A stretch of 34,192 bases of DNA from the NCBI GenBank assembly GCA_024694365.1, contig JAILJX010000016.1:1-34192 (forward strand), written 5' to 3'. This document shows positions 16,901 to 25,000 of the stretch, piece after piece. Position numbers and translations under genes: made by a program. Under the pieces are notes generated by a model, which searched no databases, was not told the DNA's origin, and saw only the letters and a list, made by a program, of their open reading frames with translations. This DNA is from Kiritimatiellia bacterium. Lineage in GTDB: Bacteria; Verrucomicrobiota; Kiritimatiellia; RFP12; UBA1067. Every line of letters starts with the position of its first letter. Within the stretch, counting starts at the first letter, position 1.

Positions 16901-19065
16901 GCGATGCTCAGGCTACCTTTACAGGAGGTACAATCAAATTCGGAGAGCTCAACTACTCCAAGAATTCTTGGAATGTGTTTTACTTCCCTGATGCCGATGA
17001 TGCAGGAATAACTGTTGAGGTAGGCGCTAAGGGCGGCGACTTCTCGATGTCTGCCGCAGGTGATTGCTGGTTCGGCAAAAAGAGCAACAACAAACAGACG
17101 CCCGATGTAACCCTCGTAAAGAAGGGCGCGGGGACTATGACGTTCGCCATGGATCGCGTCAAGAATCTTGTGATAGAAAGCGGAAAGGTGTCTCTTTCCA
17201 CGGCGATATTCCCGATAACTCAAGTGACTTTTGCCGGCGGTGAACTGGCGTTTTCTTCCGACGCATCGGTTGTTGACAGGAGTGGCCGGTTCGCATCGGA
17301 AAACACCGGCAATATATCCATCGATACGGCGGGCCACGATATGAGTTTTGCAACAGCGCTGAAGACTGCCGCCAATATTGTCAAGAAGGGGGCCGGAGTT
17401 CTCACGCTTGCTGCAGCACCGACTTGTGCGGGCACGCAGGTACTGGGCGGAAAGCTTGTTCTCCCGCTCAACACTAGCGTCGGAACCGTGACTGTAGCGG
17501 AGGGTGCAGAGCTCGATGTGAACGGAAGCTCCCTGGAAGTCGCCGAAAATACGCCTTACGCGATACTCACCGGTTCGGCGGACTCCGATTCGCTTGCGAG
17601 GATCAAGCTGATAAATTCCGATTGGAACTGGGCTATTGCGCTGGGCGAGGGGTCGATCAGCGCGACTGCCACAGCATGGGATGCCAATACTCCTAACGTC
17701 TGGGTCGGCGGAGATAGCGGAAATTGGACTGACGCGTCAAATTGGAGCCGCAATATTGCGCCGAATGACACCCATACTCTCCAGTTTAACTACGACGCGA
17801 CGGTGGCCATGACGGAGAACAGCAAGAATTACGCGAAACTTGTTCTCAACAACAATGCGAATCTGACGCTTACCCGCGGTAGCGGTGGAGAAAAGTTCCA
17901 TTTGGGCGCGGTCGAAGGTGCCGGTACGATAACCTTGAACAACCTCGGTCTTTCGCAGATAAATGGAAGTACGCTAGAAATCCCCAATACTGTCGACATG
18001 ACAATGACTAACGGTTCGTGGTTTGGCGATTACGAGTATAACGGATTGGTCAAGATGTATGGCGATGTGACGGTTTCGGGCGATATGGGAATGTGGAAGT
18101 CGATCGAATTCCATGGAAAGGTCCAGGGCTCCGGGAATATCACGATGCACAATGCCGGCGGCACATACGGATTCTACGGCGACAATCGTGATTTCCACGG
18201 GACCATAACCAAGAATCTGAAGGATACCGGCTTGACGATCGATAGCGCAGAATCCGCCGGAACCAATATTACGTGGACGATAGGAGCTGATGTGACGCTC
18301 AATGTCGCTTCGGGAACCGTCAAGTTCGGCGGGTTGAATCTCTCGCCCAACGGCTGGTGCGTCATGTACTTCCCCGACGGGGCGACGACTGAAGTCGAGG
18401 TCGGTTCCAGAAACGAGGATATGACGTTCGCTGATGGGTATTTCCTCTGGGGCACGGATGCAAGCAACAGGACAAACATCGACGTCACATTCAAAAAGGT
18501 AGGCACGGGGACGCTTACGAGCAATATCTTCAACTTCAGGCACTTGATTGTCGAAGAAGGCTCTGCCGTTCTCAACAATCCTACGGCATCTTTCTCTGGG
18601 ATAACTCAAATCGACAGCGTAGCCGTGAAAAGCGGGGCGGCGCTGAGCGGCAACGTCGGCTTAGAGGAAGGGAAGCTCACGATAGCGAGCCTTGATTTCG
18701 AAAATGGAGCGATACTCAAAGCTACGCTTGCGGACAATTCCACTACTGTCGACGATGTCACGACCTATTCCTACTCCGTCGTTTCGCCTCTCGCAGTGAG
18801 CGGTACGGCCAGTGTGGCAGGAATGAAGGTTCAGATCACCAATCCTGAAGTTATCAACGAAGTGATGGGGGGCGACAATGAAGCAGCCAAGACAGCTCTT
18901 CTTGAGTCGAAACTCTCTGTCCTTACCGCGACATCCATCACCGGCAATGCTCTGCTCGCCTCGACTATGACCGCAGAAGACAGAAAGATCTGGCGGGTAA
19001 AGAACACAGGAACATCCCTTGATCTATGCGAGGGGAAGATGGGCTTCCTCATATTGCTCAAGTAA
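13975..19065 (+). CDS. Giant secreted beta-solenoid surface protein (autotransporter-passenger-like)
   Basis: The 1696-residue protein begins with a signal peptide (MKTSTMKNVVSLMAVLAVACGAKA) and is otherwise rich in Gly, Thr, Ser, Asn and Val. It is built from short beta-strand repeats such as 'GGxLTxG', 'MTGGSLTTDADQDFVVGG' and 'VYQTGGEFT', typical of right-handed beta-helix passengers. Three modules of the form WxGGxSxxWxDAxNW occur: a degenerate one near residue 28, then at W689 and W1243, each opening a new solenoid block with 'KKxGxGTLT/TMTF' lines. There is no C-terminal beta-barrel, LPxTG or PEP-CTERM signal. The protein ends in GKMGFLILLK, a short hydrophobic tail with final Lys like its paralog at 22002. 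An AGAGGGA site precedes the ATG. Its codons look more A/T-rich than the metabolic genes. Substrate or role is unknown; adhesion or polymer display is a guess. Confidence 0.85.
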   Translation: MKTSTMKNVVSLMAVLAVACGAKATTNWQQGSADSEGRYLVSEGANWTGGQKPDKDSVQFTIASTATFDAMLNVTGWLWVGSTDGAFASDDSWCVWQSLNNSSDYGISAACKMAVSDADTQTGNVWIKSGSYSFTDFDWGLGNGPAKIKMTGGTLKAVGFTNLSGKPEAKLEIGGGNLDTDGEFVIGTTTGSTGVVYQTGGEFTPHKFWVGSRYEYAEGAYGKYVMTGGSLTTDADQDFVVGGMANSTGVVEVENGTVTVGGALLVPWADNAVGRMTVGSGSMIACAKGLVMGDNASGDGVFTMNGGKLTTGDSIYVAKGANATALLTLNGGEIESASGKNFYAGGGAGSKGEVVVNGGHLKVDSQIQLATASGSTGIVHVVSGTVTNTSWLVVGINTACHYSKLLIEGGEVYNGGNTTLGSGMGNGSQDELVVAGTGVLRTRGNIYIGEGHTYDGSNPASATVTVDGGLVDNSNGTTQFFNGNSISGTTGTLNLNGGEYVTKQIKYVNGSGNAVVNLGGGTLTAASGADAYMIYAQSGKDLSVNLVEGTTSTIDIAGQSQHINVPISGTGTLTVTGGGTLTLSKVPSSSIAVALDSDVTLIVPVGTEFSSLSVGDNANLIYSASEYTEGTEFTAGTISNLTLPDGEEWASHIFITTGTRTSNVLAMDGTTLKATVSAAAETDATTSIWIGGDSTSWTDADNWTAGVPNSTVDTAVFPCDARFRSNADIAVHILKISDGHTVKFHRSGGWPKLRVAEARGGTINLSCRGIGPVAGASAAIYSNVETDPTESGANQDCWIEGNSADETLDIYGNIYATNCVFRINGNVNLHGTLVCGSTTTTADNNRFMASTVKSGGVIKTIDGGLVKFLASSEMESGGSLIADGGTITLETGVTLPKGSTIGGAEGGSVNILGAATIGGNLAGAPTINISNAKTDVHLSGNNEEFAGVVNNARYDHVIYFDAATAGSPLATWNIVGDAQATFTGGTIKFGELNYSKNSWNVFYFPDADDAGITVEVGAKGGDFSMSAAGDCWFGKKSNNKQTPDVTLVKKGAGTMTFAMDRVKNLVIESGKVSLSTAIFPITQVTFAGGELAFSSDASVVDRSGRFASENTGNISIDTAGHDMSFATALKTAANIVKKGAGVLTLAAAPTCAGTQVLGGKLVLPLNTSVGTVTVAEGAELDVNGSSLEVAENTPYAILTGSADSDSLARIKLINSDWNWAIALGEGSISATATAWDANTPNVWVGGDSGNWTDASNWSRNIAPNDTHTLQFNYDATVAMTENSKNYAKLVLNNNANLTLTRGSGGEKFHLGAVEGAGTITLNNLGLSQINGSTLEIPNTVDMTMTNGSWFGDYEYNGLVKMYGDVTVSGDMGMWKSIEFHGKVQGSGNITMHNAGGTYGFYGDNRDFHGTITKNLKDTGLTIDSAESAGTNITWTIGADVTLNVASGTVKFGGLNLSPNGWCVMYFPDGATTEVEVGSRNEDMTFADGYFLWGTDASNRTNIDVTFKKVGTGTLTSNIFNFRHLIVEEGSAVLNNPTASFSGITQIDSVAVKSGAALSGNVGLEEGKLTIASLDFENGAILKATLADNSTTVDDVTTYSYSVVSPLAVSGTASVAGMKVQITNPEVINEVMGGDNEAAKTALLESKLSVLTATSITGNALLASTMTAEDRKIWRVKNTGTSLDLCEGKMGFLILLK

Positions 19066-19077
19066 GCGAACGATTTA

Positions 19078-19131
19078 CCGGCGAGTTTTCCCTTTTCGCC
19101 GGAGCGCCGCGGAATTCCTGCGGCGTTTTTT
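19078..19131 (+). terminator. Two hairpins and T-tract after the first giant surface protein
   Basis: A first hairpin, CCGGCGA/TCGCCGG (19078-19084 with 19096-19102), is followed at once by CGCCGC/GCGGCG (19105-19110 with 19120-19125) and six T (19126-19131). The second is a standard intrinsic terminator. It lies 22 bp before the next start codon, so the glycosidase gene must have a start site very close by, or depend on read-through. Confidence 0.85.
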
Positions 19132-19153
19132 CAGAGCAAGAAAGGATTGAGAA

Positions 19154-20596
19154 ATGACGGCTATAATGATCGCGGCGGTGCTTTTTACGACGACCGAGGG
19201 TTCGTCCAGGGTCGAATCGAAAGTCGAGCCCTCGGAAAAGCATGAGGGAACCGTCCTTTTCGACAAGGTCGCGGAAGGCCAAGAATTCCTCGCCTGGGGA
19301 ACGACTTTCAACGAGCTCGATCTCGACGCGATAAGCCTCTTGAAGGAAGGCGAGCGCGAAAAGATTCTCTTCGATCTCTTCGACCCGGAGGGCGACCTGC
19401 GCTTTACGAGAGGACGGCTCACCATGAACGCGAACGACTACTCGCGCACGTGGTATTCCTGCAGCGAGAAGGAAGGGGATTTCGAGCTCAAGGAGTTCAA
19501 TATCGAGCACGACAAGACCAATCAGCTCAAGCTCGTCAAAATGGCGATGAAGTACAATCCTTCGCTAAAGTTCTTCGTCTCGCCCTGGTCGCCGCCGGCG
19601 TGGATGAAGATCAACAAGGATTATCCCGTTCTCTCCTCAAAGTTCAACAACCAGCCCAAGGAGAAGGACGCGCTGCTCTTCGACGGCGAGCCGGATGCAG
19701 TCGATCCCGACGAAATGAAGTTCGAGGGAGGCCGGACGGGAAGGCCTTTCCCCAGGCGCCTCGCCACCCGCGACTATTTCATCCAGGAGCCGCAGTATCT
19801 TCAGGCTTACGCCGACATGTTCGTGAAGTTCATCCGCCTCTACAAGGAGGAGGGCGTCGAGATCGACCGCGTAATGTACCAGAACGAGGCCTACAGCTAT
19901 ACGCCTTATCCCGGCTGCCCGTGGACTGCGAGTGGGACTGTGAGGTTCAACCGCGATTATCTCGGGCCCACGCTGAAGCGCGAGCTCCCCGGCGTAAAGC
20001 TCTATATCGGGACTTTCAACACGAACCGCGGCAGCTACATCGACCAGATTCTCTCGGCCGAGGGGATGGAATTCGACGGAATCGGCTTCCAGTGGGAAGG
20101 GCGCGAGACCATCCCCTACTTCAGGAAGAAATTCCCGAAAGCCCACTTGGTCTGTTCCGAGTCTGAATGCGGCAACGGGTCCATGGACTGGAAGGCGGGC
20201 GAGCATACGAGCTGGCTCATATTCGAGAACTTGGGCAATGGCTGCGATGAGTGGTACAATTGGAACTTCATCCTCTGCGACAGGGGCGAATCGCCCTGGG
20301 GCTGGCGGCAGAACGCGCTTATAAGGGTCGATTCGAAAGCGAAGACTTATTCCTACCGGCCGGAGTATTGGGCGGTATGGCACTTTTCGCGCTTTATCCA
20401 GCCCGGAGCCATCCGGCTCGCCTATTCGTCCTGGAATCGCGAGACCGAGGCGATAGCCTACCGCAATTCCGACGGCTCGAAGGCGGTGGTGATTACGAAT
20501 TGGGCGAAAGAGGCGCGGAAGGTAAGCTTCGCGCTCGACGGCCAAATCTGGAACCTAGAGCTCAAGCCCCGCAGCTTCAACACCCTCGCGCTATAG
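19154..20596 (+). CDS. GH30-family glycoside hydrolase (glucosylceramidase-like)
   Basis: GH30 enzymes are retaining beta-glycosidases (glucosylceramidase, beta-1,6-glucanase, xylanase and related activities). The 480-residue protein has the family fold signs: FLAWGTTFNELD near the N-terminus, DPEGDLRFTRGRLTMNANDYS, FVSPWSPPAWMKIN (active-site loop), MYQNEAYSY with predicted acid/base Glu245, and LVCSESECGNG with predicted nucleophile Glu336. The C-terminus (AIAYRNSDGSKAVVITNWAKEARKVSFAL) is the usual beta-sandwich side domain. The ATG follows GAAAGGA, and an in-frame TGA two codons upstream fixes it as the earliest start. The N-terminal hydrophobic stretch (AIMIAAVLF) is short, so export is uncertain. 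Its position between two surface-protein genes suggests polysaccharide use, which is an inference. Confidence 0.88.
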   Translation: MTAIMIAAVLFTTTEGSSRVESKVEPSEKHEGTVLFDKVAEGQEFLAWGTTFNELDLDAISLLKEGEREKILFDLFDPEGDLRFTRGRLTMNANDYSRTWYSCSEKEGDFELKEFNIEHDKTNQLKLVKMAMKYNPSLKFFVSPWSPPAWMKINKDYPVLSSKFNNQPKEKDALLFDGEPDAVDPDEMKFEGGRTGRPFPRRLATRDYFIQEPQYLQAYADMFVKFIRLYKEEGVEIDRVMYQNEAYSYTPYPGCPWTASGTVRFNRDYLGPTLKRELPGVKLYIGTFNTNRGSYIDQILSAEGMEFDGIGFQWEGRETIPYFRKKFPKAHLVCSESECGNGSMDWKAGEHTSWLIFENLGNGCDEWYNWNFILCDRGESPWGWRQNALIRVDSKAKTYSYRPEYWAVWHFSRFIQPGAIRLAYSSWNRETEAIAYRNSDGSKAVVITNWAKEARKVSFALDGQIWNLELKPRSFNTLAL

Positions 20597-20609
20597 TAAA
20601 AAGCCGCAA

Positions 20610-20719
20610 GTCCCGTTATCGGCGAGTCCCGTTATCGGCGAGTTCCGTGATCGGCGATATTATCGCCGATTCATGACTGGCGATATCATCGCCGATTCAT
20701 GACTGGCGATATTATCGCC
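20610..20719 (+). repeat. REP-like repeat array: three 16-bp direct repeats, then three 26-bp palindromic repeats
   Basis: GTCCCGTTATCGGCGA is repeated exactly at 20610 and 20626, then with changes at 20642. The third copy runs into palindromes of the form GGCGAT-ATT-ATCGCC at 20653, 20679 and 20705, exactly 26 bp apart and separated by GATTCATGACT. The first palindrome has 9-bp arms (20650-20658 with 20662-20670). It fills the 180-bp gap between the GH30 gene and the transposase gene. This is the kind of structure recognised by REP-associated tyrosine transposases. Confidence 0.88.
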
Positions 20720-20739
20720 GATAACATGACTCGCCGCAA

Positions 20740-20768
20740 TTTACATGAGGCCGAGAAAGTGATATAAT
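20740..20768 (+). promoter_or_regulatory. Sigma-70 promoter of the RAYT-like gene, predicted leaderless
   Basis: TTTACA (20740-20745) and TATAAT (20763-20768) are 17 bp apart, with TG-A before the -10. Only 8 bases separate the -10 box from the ATG at 20777. The RNA would start within about 2 nt of the start codon, leaving no room for a ribosome-binding site. Confidence 0.82.
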
Positions 20769-20776
20769 CGGCGACG

Positions 20777-21892
20777 ATGGAAAGCGAAAGACCGGCTTAT
20801 TGGAAAGAGACTTTGCCCTCTATGCTTAGGCGCTGCAGGGATTGGGACTACCGGCAATGCGCCATATACATGATTACTGTAGTGCTGGCCGATCGCTCGA
20901 CCCAGGCCTTGGGCAAGATAGCCGTAGACAAATCCGAGAACGGTCATCCGTCGGCAGCCCATTGCGAGTTGAGCGATTTGGGAAGGGCCGTTGCCGCTTG
21001 CTGGGAGGCTATACCTAGGTTCTATCCCGGCATTCAGATAATCGCAAAAGAAGTAATGCCAGACCATTTCCACGGAATCCTTTGGGTGAAGAGGCCGCTC
21101 GATTGCCACTTAGGGCAAGTGATCAAAGGCTTCAAGTTAGGCTGCAATAAAGCGGCGGGCGGTCCATTGTTCGCCGAAGGCTTTCAGGATACGATACTAT
21201 TCCGCGAAGGACAGCTCGCCGCGATGATTAAGTATTTGAAAGAAAATCCCCTTCGCCTCGCCATAAAGCGCACAAGCAAAGAGTTGTTCATCCTGAAGCG
21301 TGATATTGAAGCGCCGCTCGGCGAAGCGGGGACTGGCCACTTTTCCGCGATAGGCAATACGGCGCTTCTGAATCGCCCGCTAGTTCAAGTGCAATGTTCG
21401 CGGCGGTATTTCGCCTATCGGCGAGTCCCGAAGCCTGGAGGAGGGCGGAAGATAGCCCGCGACCAGTCAGGCGAACCGATTTGCGAATCATGCACGGCGG
21501 AATATCGGAATCGGCTGGAAGCCGTTCTTTCTGCGGCCAAACATGGAGCGGTGTTGATCTCGCCGTGCGTAAGCGACGGTGAGCGGCAGATTGCGCGGGA
21601 GGCTCTATTGAACGGATTACCGCTGGTGACTATGCAGAACAAAGGCTTTTCTCCGTTGCAGAAGCCCTCGGGCCGGTATTTCGAAGCCTGTTCGGAAGGG
21701 CGGCTTTTGCTGCTCGCGCCTGCAGCCTGGCCGTATCAGCCGGGCGAAAAGCCGATGACCCGATTTGATGCGACAGCCATGAACCGCGTTTGCCAATTGC
21801 TTGCGGGCGAAGGAGCGGCGGAAATCAATTATCATGGCATGACTCCAGCCAATATAGACCGCCTCGCATTAGAGGCCGTGGCGGCGAAATAG
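20777..21892 (+). CDS. REP-associated HUH (Y1) transposase, RAYT-like, with extra C-terminal domain
   Basis: RAYTs are single-copy, chromosome-resident relatives of IS200/IS605 transposases that act on REP palindromes. The N-terminal ~175 residues match: the HUH metal motif is H97-F-H99 in VMPDHFHGILW, and the catalytic Tyr is Y153 in MIKYLKENPLRL. The protein is 371 residues, about twice the usual RAYT length. The extra part (from about 205) contains AVLISPCVSDGERQIAREA, GLPLVTMQNKGFS, PSGRYFEACSEGRLLLLAP and MTRFDATAMNRVCQLL. It reads like a nucleotide-binding Rossmann fold of the DprA/SLOG type, but this is a guess from pattern. The REP-like array lies directly upstream, and a 15-mer of it also occurs inside the gene (21416-21430). 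M1 is supported by promoter position; MLRRCRDW at residue 16 is the alternative start. Confidence 0.85.
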   Translation: MESERPAYWKETLPSMLRRCRDWDYRQCAIYMITVVLADRSTQALGKIAVDKSENGHPSAAHCELSDLGRAVAACWEAIPRFYPGIQIIAKEVMPDHFHGILWVKRPLDCHLGQVIKGFKLGCNKAAGGPLFAEGFQDTILFREGQLAAMIKYLKENPLRLAIKRTSKELFILKRDIEAPLGEAGTGHFSAIGNTALLNRPLVQVQCSRRYFAYRRVPKPGGGRKIARDQSGEPICESCTAEYRNRLEAVLSAAKHGAVLISPCVSDGERQIAREALLNGLPLVTMQNKGFSPLQKPSGRYFEACSEGRLLLLAPAAWPYQPGEKPMTRFDATAMNRVCQLLAGEGAAEINYHGMTPANIDRLALEAVAAK

Positions 21893-21911
21893 GGCGAAAA
21901 AAGCGCCATTT

Positions 21912-21957
21912 CCCCCCGTTTGGGTGGATGAAAAAAGACGCCCTCAAATGATACAAT
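21912..21957 (+). promoter_or_regulatory. Upstream element plus extended -10 promoter of the second giant surface protein
   Basis: It has the same 16-mer CCCCCCGTTTGGGTGG (21912-21927) as at 13883, again 40 bp before an extended -10 (TGA-TACAAT, 21949-21957). The -35 region is poor (TGAAAA). Between the element and the -10 the two copies differ almost completely, so the conserved parts are probably under selection. The leader is about 38 nt, with GAGGGA before the ATG. Confidence 0.65.
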
Positions 21958-22001
21958 ATGGGCGTAATTCAACGAGAGATTACGCTATGAGGGACGTTAA
22001 A

Positions 22002-25000
22002 ATGAAGACATCTGTAGTAAAATACATTGTTTCATTCACAGCGGGCATGCTTTTCGCCTTGGGGGCGAAGGCGGATAGGACATGGACTGGCGAGTCTACC
22101 GAGAGCACAAAGTACTGGAGCGACGCGGAAAACTGGTCGGGGAGCGATGGCACAAGGTTTGTCAACACGAATACTGCGCCTACGATTTACTTTAGCGAGC
22201 TATCCTCCATAGCCAATATCCTCAGGATAGATTGCGGAACAGCCGACAGCCCTGTCGTCTTCACGACAGGCAATACAGATGACCGGACGAAGGGCCTCTC
22301 GATGGATGAGGGCTCCGGCAACGCGATAATAGGAATGGGCTCAAATGCTGTACTTAAGGTGGATGGAGGAGCCTATACTTTCGCGAACGATCTTGTCGCA
22401 GGCAGCGCCACCGGTAAAACCGGAACTCTCATTATCAATAAAGGCAAGGTTGCCTCTCGTTATTGGACGGTTCTATGCGGCTATGCTGAAGGAAGCGTAG
22501 GCAACATTATTGTCAATGACGGTGAGCTCGCTGTAGGCACTGGCAATGGCCGTCTTGTAATCGGACAATTCAATGGCTCAACAGCTGTATTTACCCAGAC
22601 GGGCGGAACCGTTACATCGGAGCAGGGCGAGGCTGCGCTTGAAATGGCTTGCGGTACCGCCAATGCCACATACAATCTTTCTGGCGGTTCATACACAGCC
22701 ACAGGCAATGCCTGGATTGGTTGTGGCACTGGAACAGAAGGCGCGAAGGTTAACGTGTCCGACGGTACACTGACCATTACTGGAAACGCACTCGTTGGCA
22801 AGGGGAGTGGATCCAAGGGCGATATCACGATCTCCGGCGGAAGGATGGTCGTGAACGGCGAGTTCTGGCTTGGCTCGGGCGCGAACGCCACCGCCACGGT
22901 CAACATGACCGGCGGCATTCTCGAGGCGAAGAGCTGGCTCTCGCTTTCGCGCGGAAGCGCCAGCGTCTCTGGCATCAGCTCGACGTTCAACCTGAGCGGC
23001 GGCGCGGTCACCAACACTGTGCAGCATGTTTCAATCGGATCGTTCCAGGCTCCTGACAGCACGGCGACCTTCAATGTCTCCGGCGGCGAACTCTATGCCG
23101 CGAACGACATCTACGTCGGCGAGAACCATAACGGAACGCTGAACATAAGCGGAACGGGCAAGGTTATTACGCCCGCCAATGTCATGCTCGGCAGGTTCTA
23201 CAACAACGGCGCTTTGAATCTCAACGGAGGCTCGCTCTCAGCATTGGCCATAACGAGAGGCACGAGCACTGGCACGACGACGCTCACTTTCAACGGCGGC
23301 ACATTCAACAGGACCGGCTCGACAACCGAGATTATCGCAAGCGCAATCCCCGTCACAATCGGAGCGAACGGCGGCACGATCGACATCGGCGACAGCGATG
23401 CGACGATCGCGGCAGCCATTTCCGGGACGGGAACGCTGACAAAGTCCGGCTCCGGCGCACTGACTCTTTCCGGAACTTATGTCGGCGGACTTTCCGTCGC
23501 CGAGGGCGCGGGATCGGTTACGACTCCCGGCAACGACACCGTCAGCGCTGGCACTACGGTATTCCTCGCCTCTGGTGCCACTGGCTCTGCGGCAACGACA
23601 GACATTTCAGGGAAGACAATCGTGATTGAGTCGAATGGCCATATTTCCCTTACCAACGTTGTGCTTAGCATTAGCGCTGTTGTCACCGAGCAGAGACTCT
23701 TCGATGTCGCGTCCTTCAAGCTACTTGGCTCGACGGTGTCTGCCGGAACTGACGTTTCTAGCTATTTCACCGTTTCTGGCGCAACTGCGGCGCCCACCAT
23801 TGTCTACAAGGATGGCGCAATCTATGCAGTGGCGGACCTTACGGAAAACAAGTGGACTGCGACGGAGGCAGGCGCGTGGTCTGACGAGAACAACTGGAGC
23901 AAACAAAGCGTTCCCACAGAATATTCGCAAGTTGTGTTTGAGAGCGATGCTGTTGTCACATGCAGCGGAACTGCGACGACCAAGAACTGGCTGAAGCTCG
24001 TCATCAGGAACGGCGCTACGGTGGAGTTCAGGAACACGGACGACACGACTTTCCCGGCCTGGGAAATCGACACCGGCAGCATCGAGGGCACGGGCACGAT
24101 CGTCCTCACGCACTGCGGACTCAACGCAACCTCCGACGTCGCGATTCCGTCCACAATCAGCCTCGTCATCCAGAACACCACCTCGACGACGGCTGACGGA
24201 TACGACTGCTGGCTGACTGCCGACGATGACTGCACTCTCACAATCGCGGGAGGTGTCACCGTGAAGAACTTTATGGTTACGAATGGATCGGTCGTATTCG
24301 ACGGGTCGGTTGCATTCGACAGCGGCGCACGGCTCTGCATCGCGACCGGGACGACGACGTTCAATGGAGCAGTGACTTGCGCTGGTACCGCGAGCCTCGA
24401 GAAGGCGTCTGCCGCTTCCGTTGCGAAGGGCGAGGGCTCGACCTTCACGCAGCCCACAGTCGGCAGCTCTCATGTCGACGCGGCGATCGCTTCGCTGTAT
24501 TCCGTCGACACATCCGTCAATTACTGGGTAGGCGGAGAGTCCGGCAACTGGAATGTGGACAAGAACTGGAACTACGGCGTCCCCGCTGAGAGCGGCACGG
24601 CAAGATTCGACAGCGCCGCAACGATATACCTCGATGGAAACAAAACTGTCGCGAGCGTTGTCGTGAACGCCTCGGTCATGTTCAGTTCAACAGACTTAAA
24701 CACGGTACATCCTAGAATCTACATCCACGACGTGGACGGGACTGGCACGATTCGTCTGAATCATGTCGGTTTTGAGGGTAACGGAGGGGACTACAGAATC
24801 GGCTCTGCTTCCGACAACGCCCTTACCTTGGAGTTTGTTTCCACGACTACGGACTCTTGGCTCACGAACGTCAACGCCTACGCGCCGATCACTGGCGCAG
24901 GGTACATCGTTCTTTATGAAGGTGCGAAGCTCTACGGAGACAACAGCGCCTTCACCGGAACCCTCAAGAAGGGCGATGTGGACGCTCGCTTCATGACGCC

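Noticed and set aside
13975..19065. Classical type V autotransporter
   Set aside because: The passenger-like repeats are present, but there is no ~250-residue C-terminal beta-barrel. The protein ends in a short hydrophobic-Lys tail.
18950..19065. LPxTG or PEP-CTERM anchor in the giant proteins
   Set aside because: Neither motif is present and no long transmembrane helix plus Arg cluster ends the protein.
20650..20720. Possible CRISPR array (regular 26-bp period)
   Set aside because: The whole 26-bp unit, including the part between hairpins, is constant; there are no unique spacers and no cas genes. It fits REP-like palindromes better.
20777..21892. Complete IS200/IS605 element
   Set aside because: No matching right-end hairpin or TnpB partner is visible, and the REP-like array plus catalytic layout fit a RAYT better.
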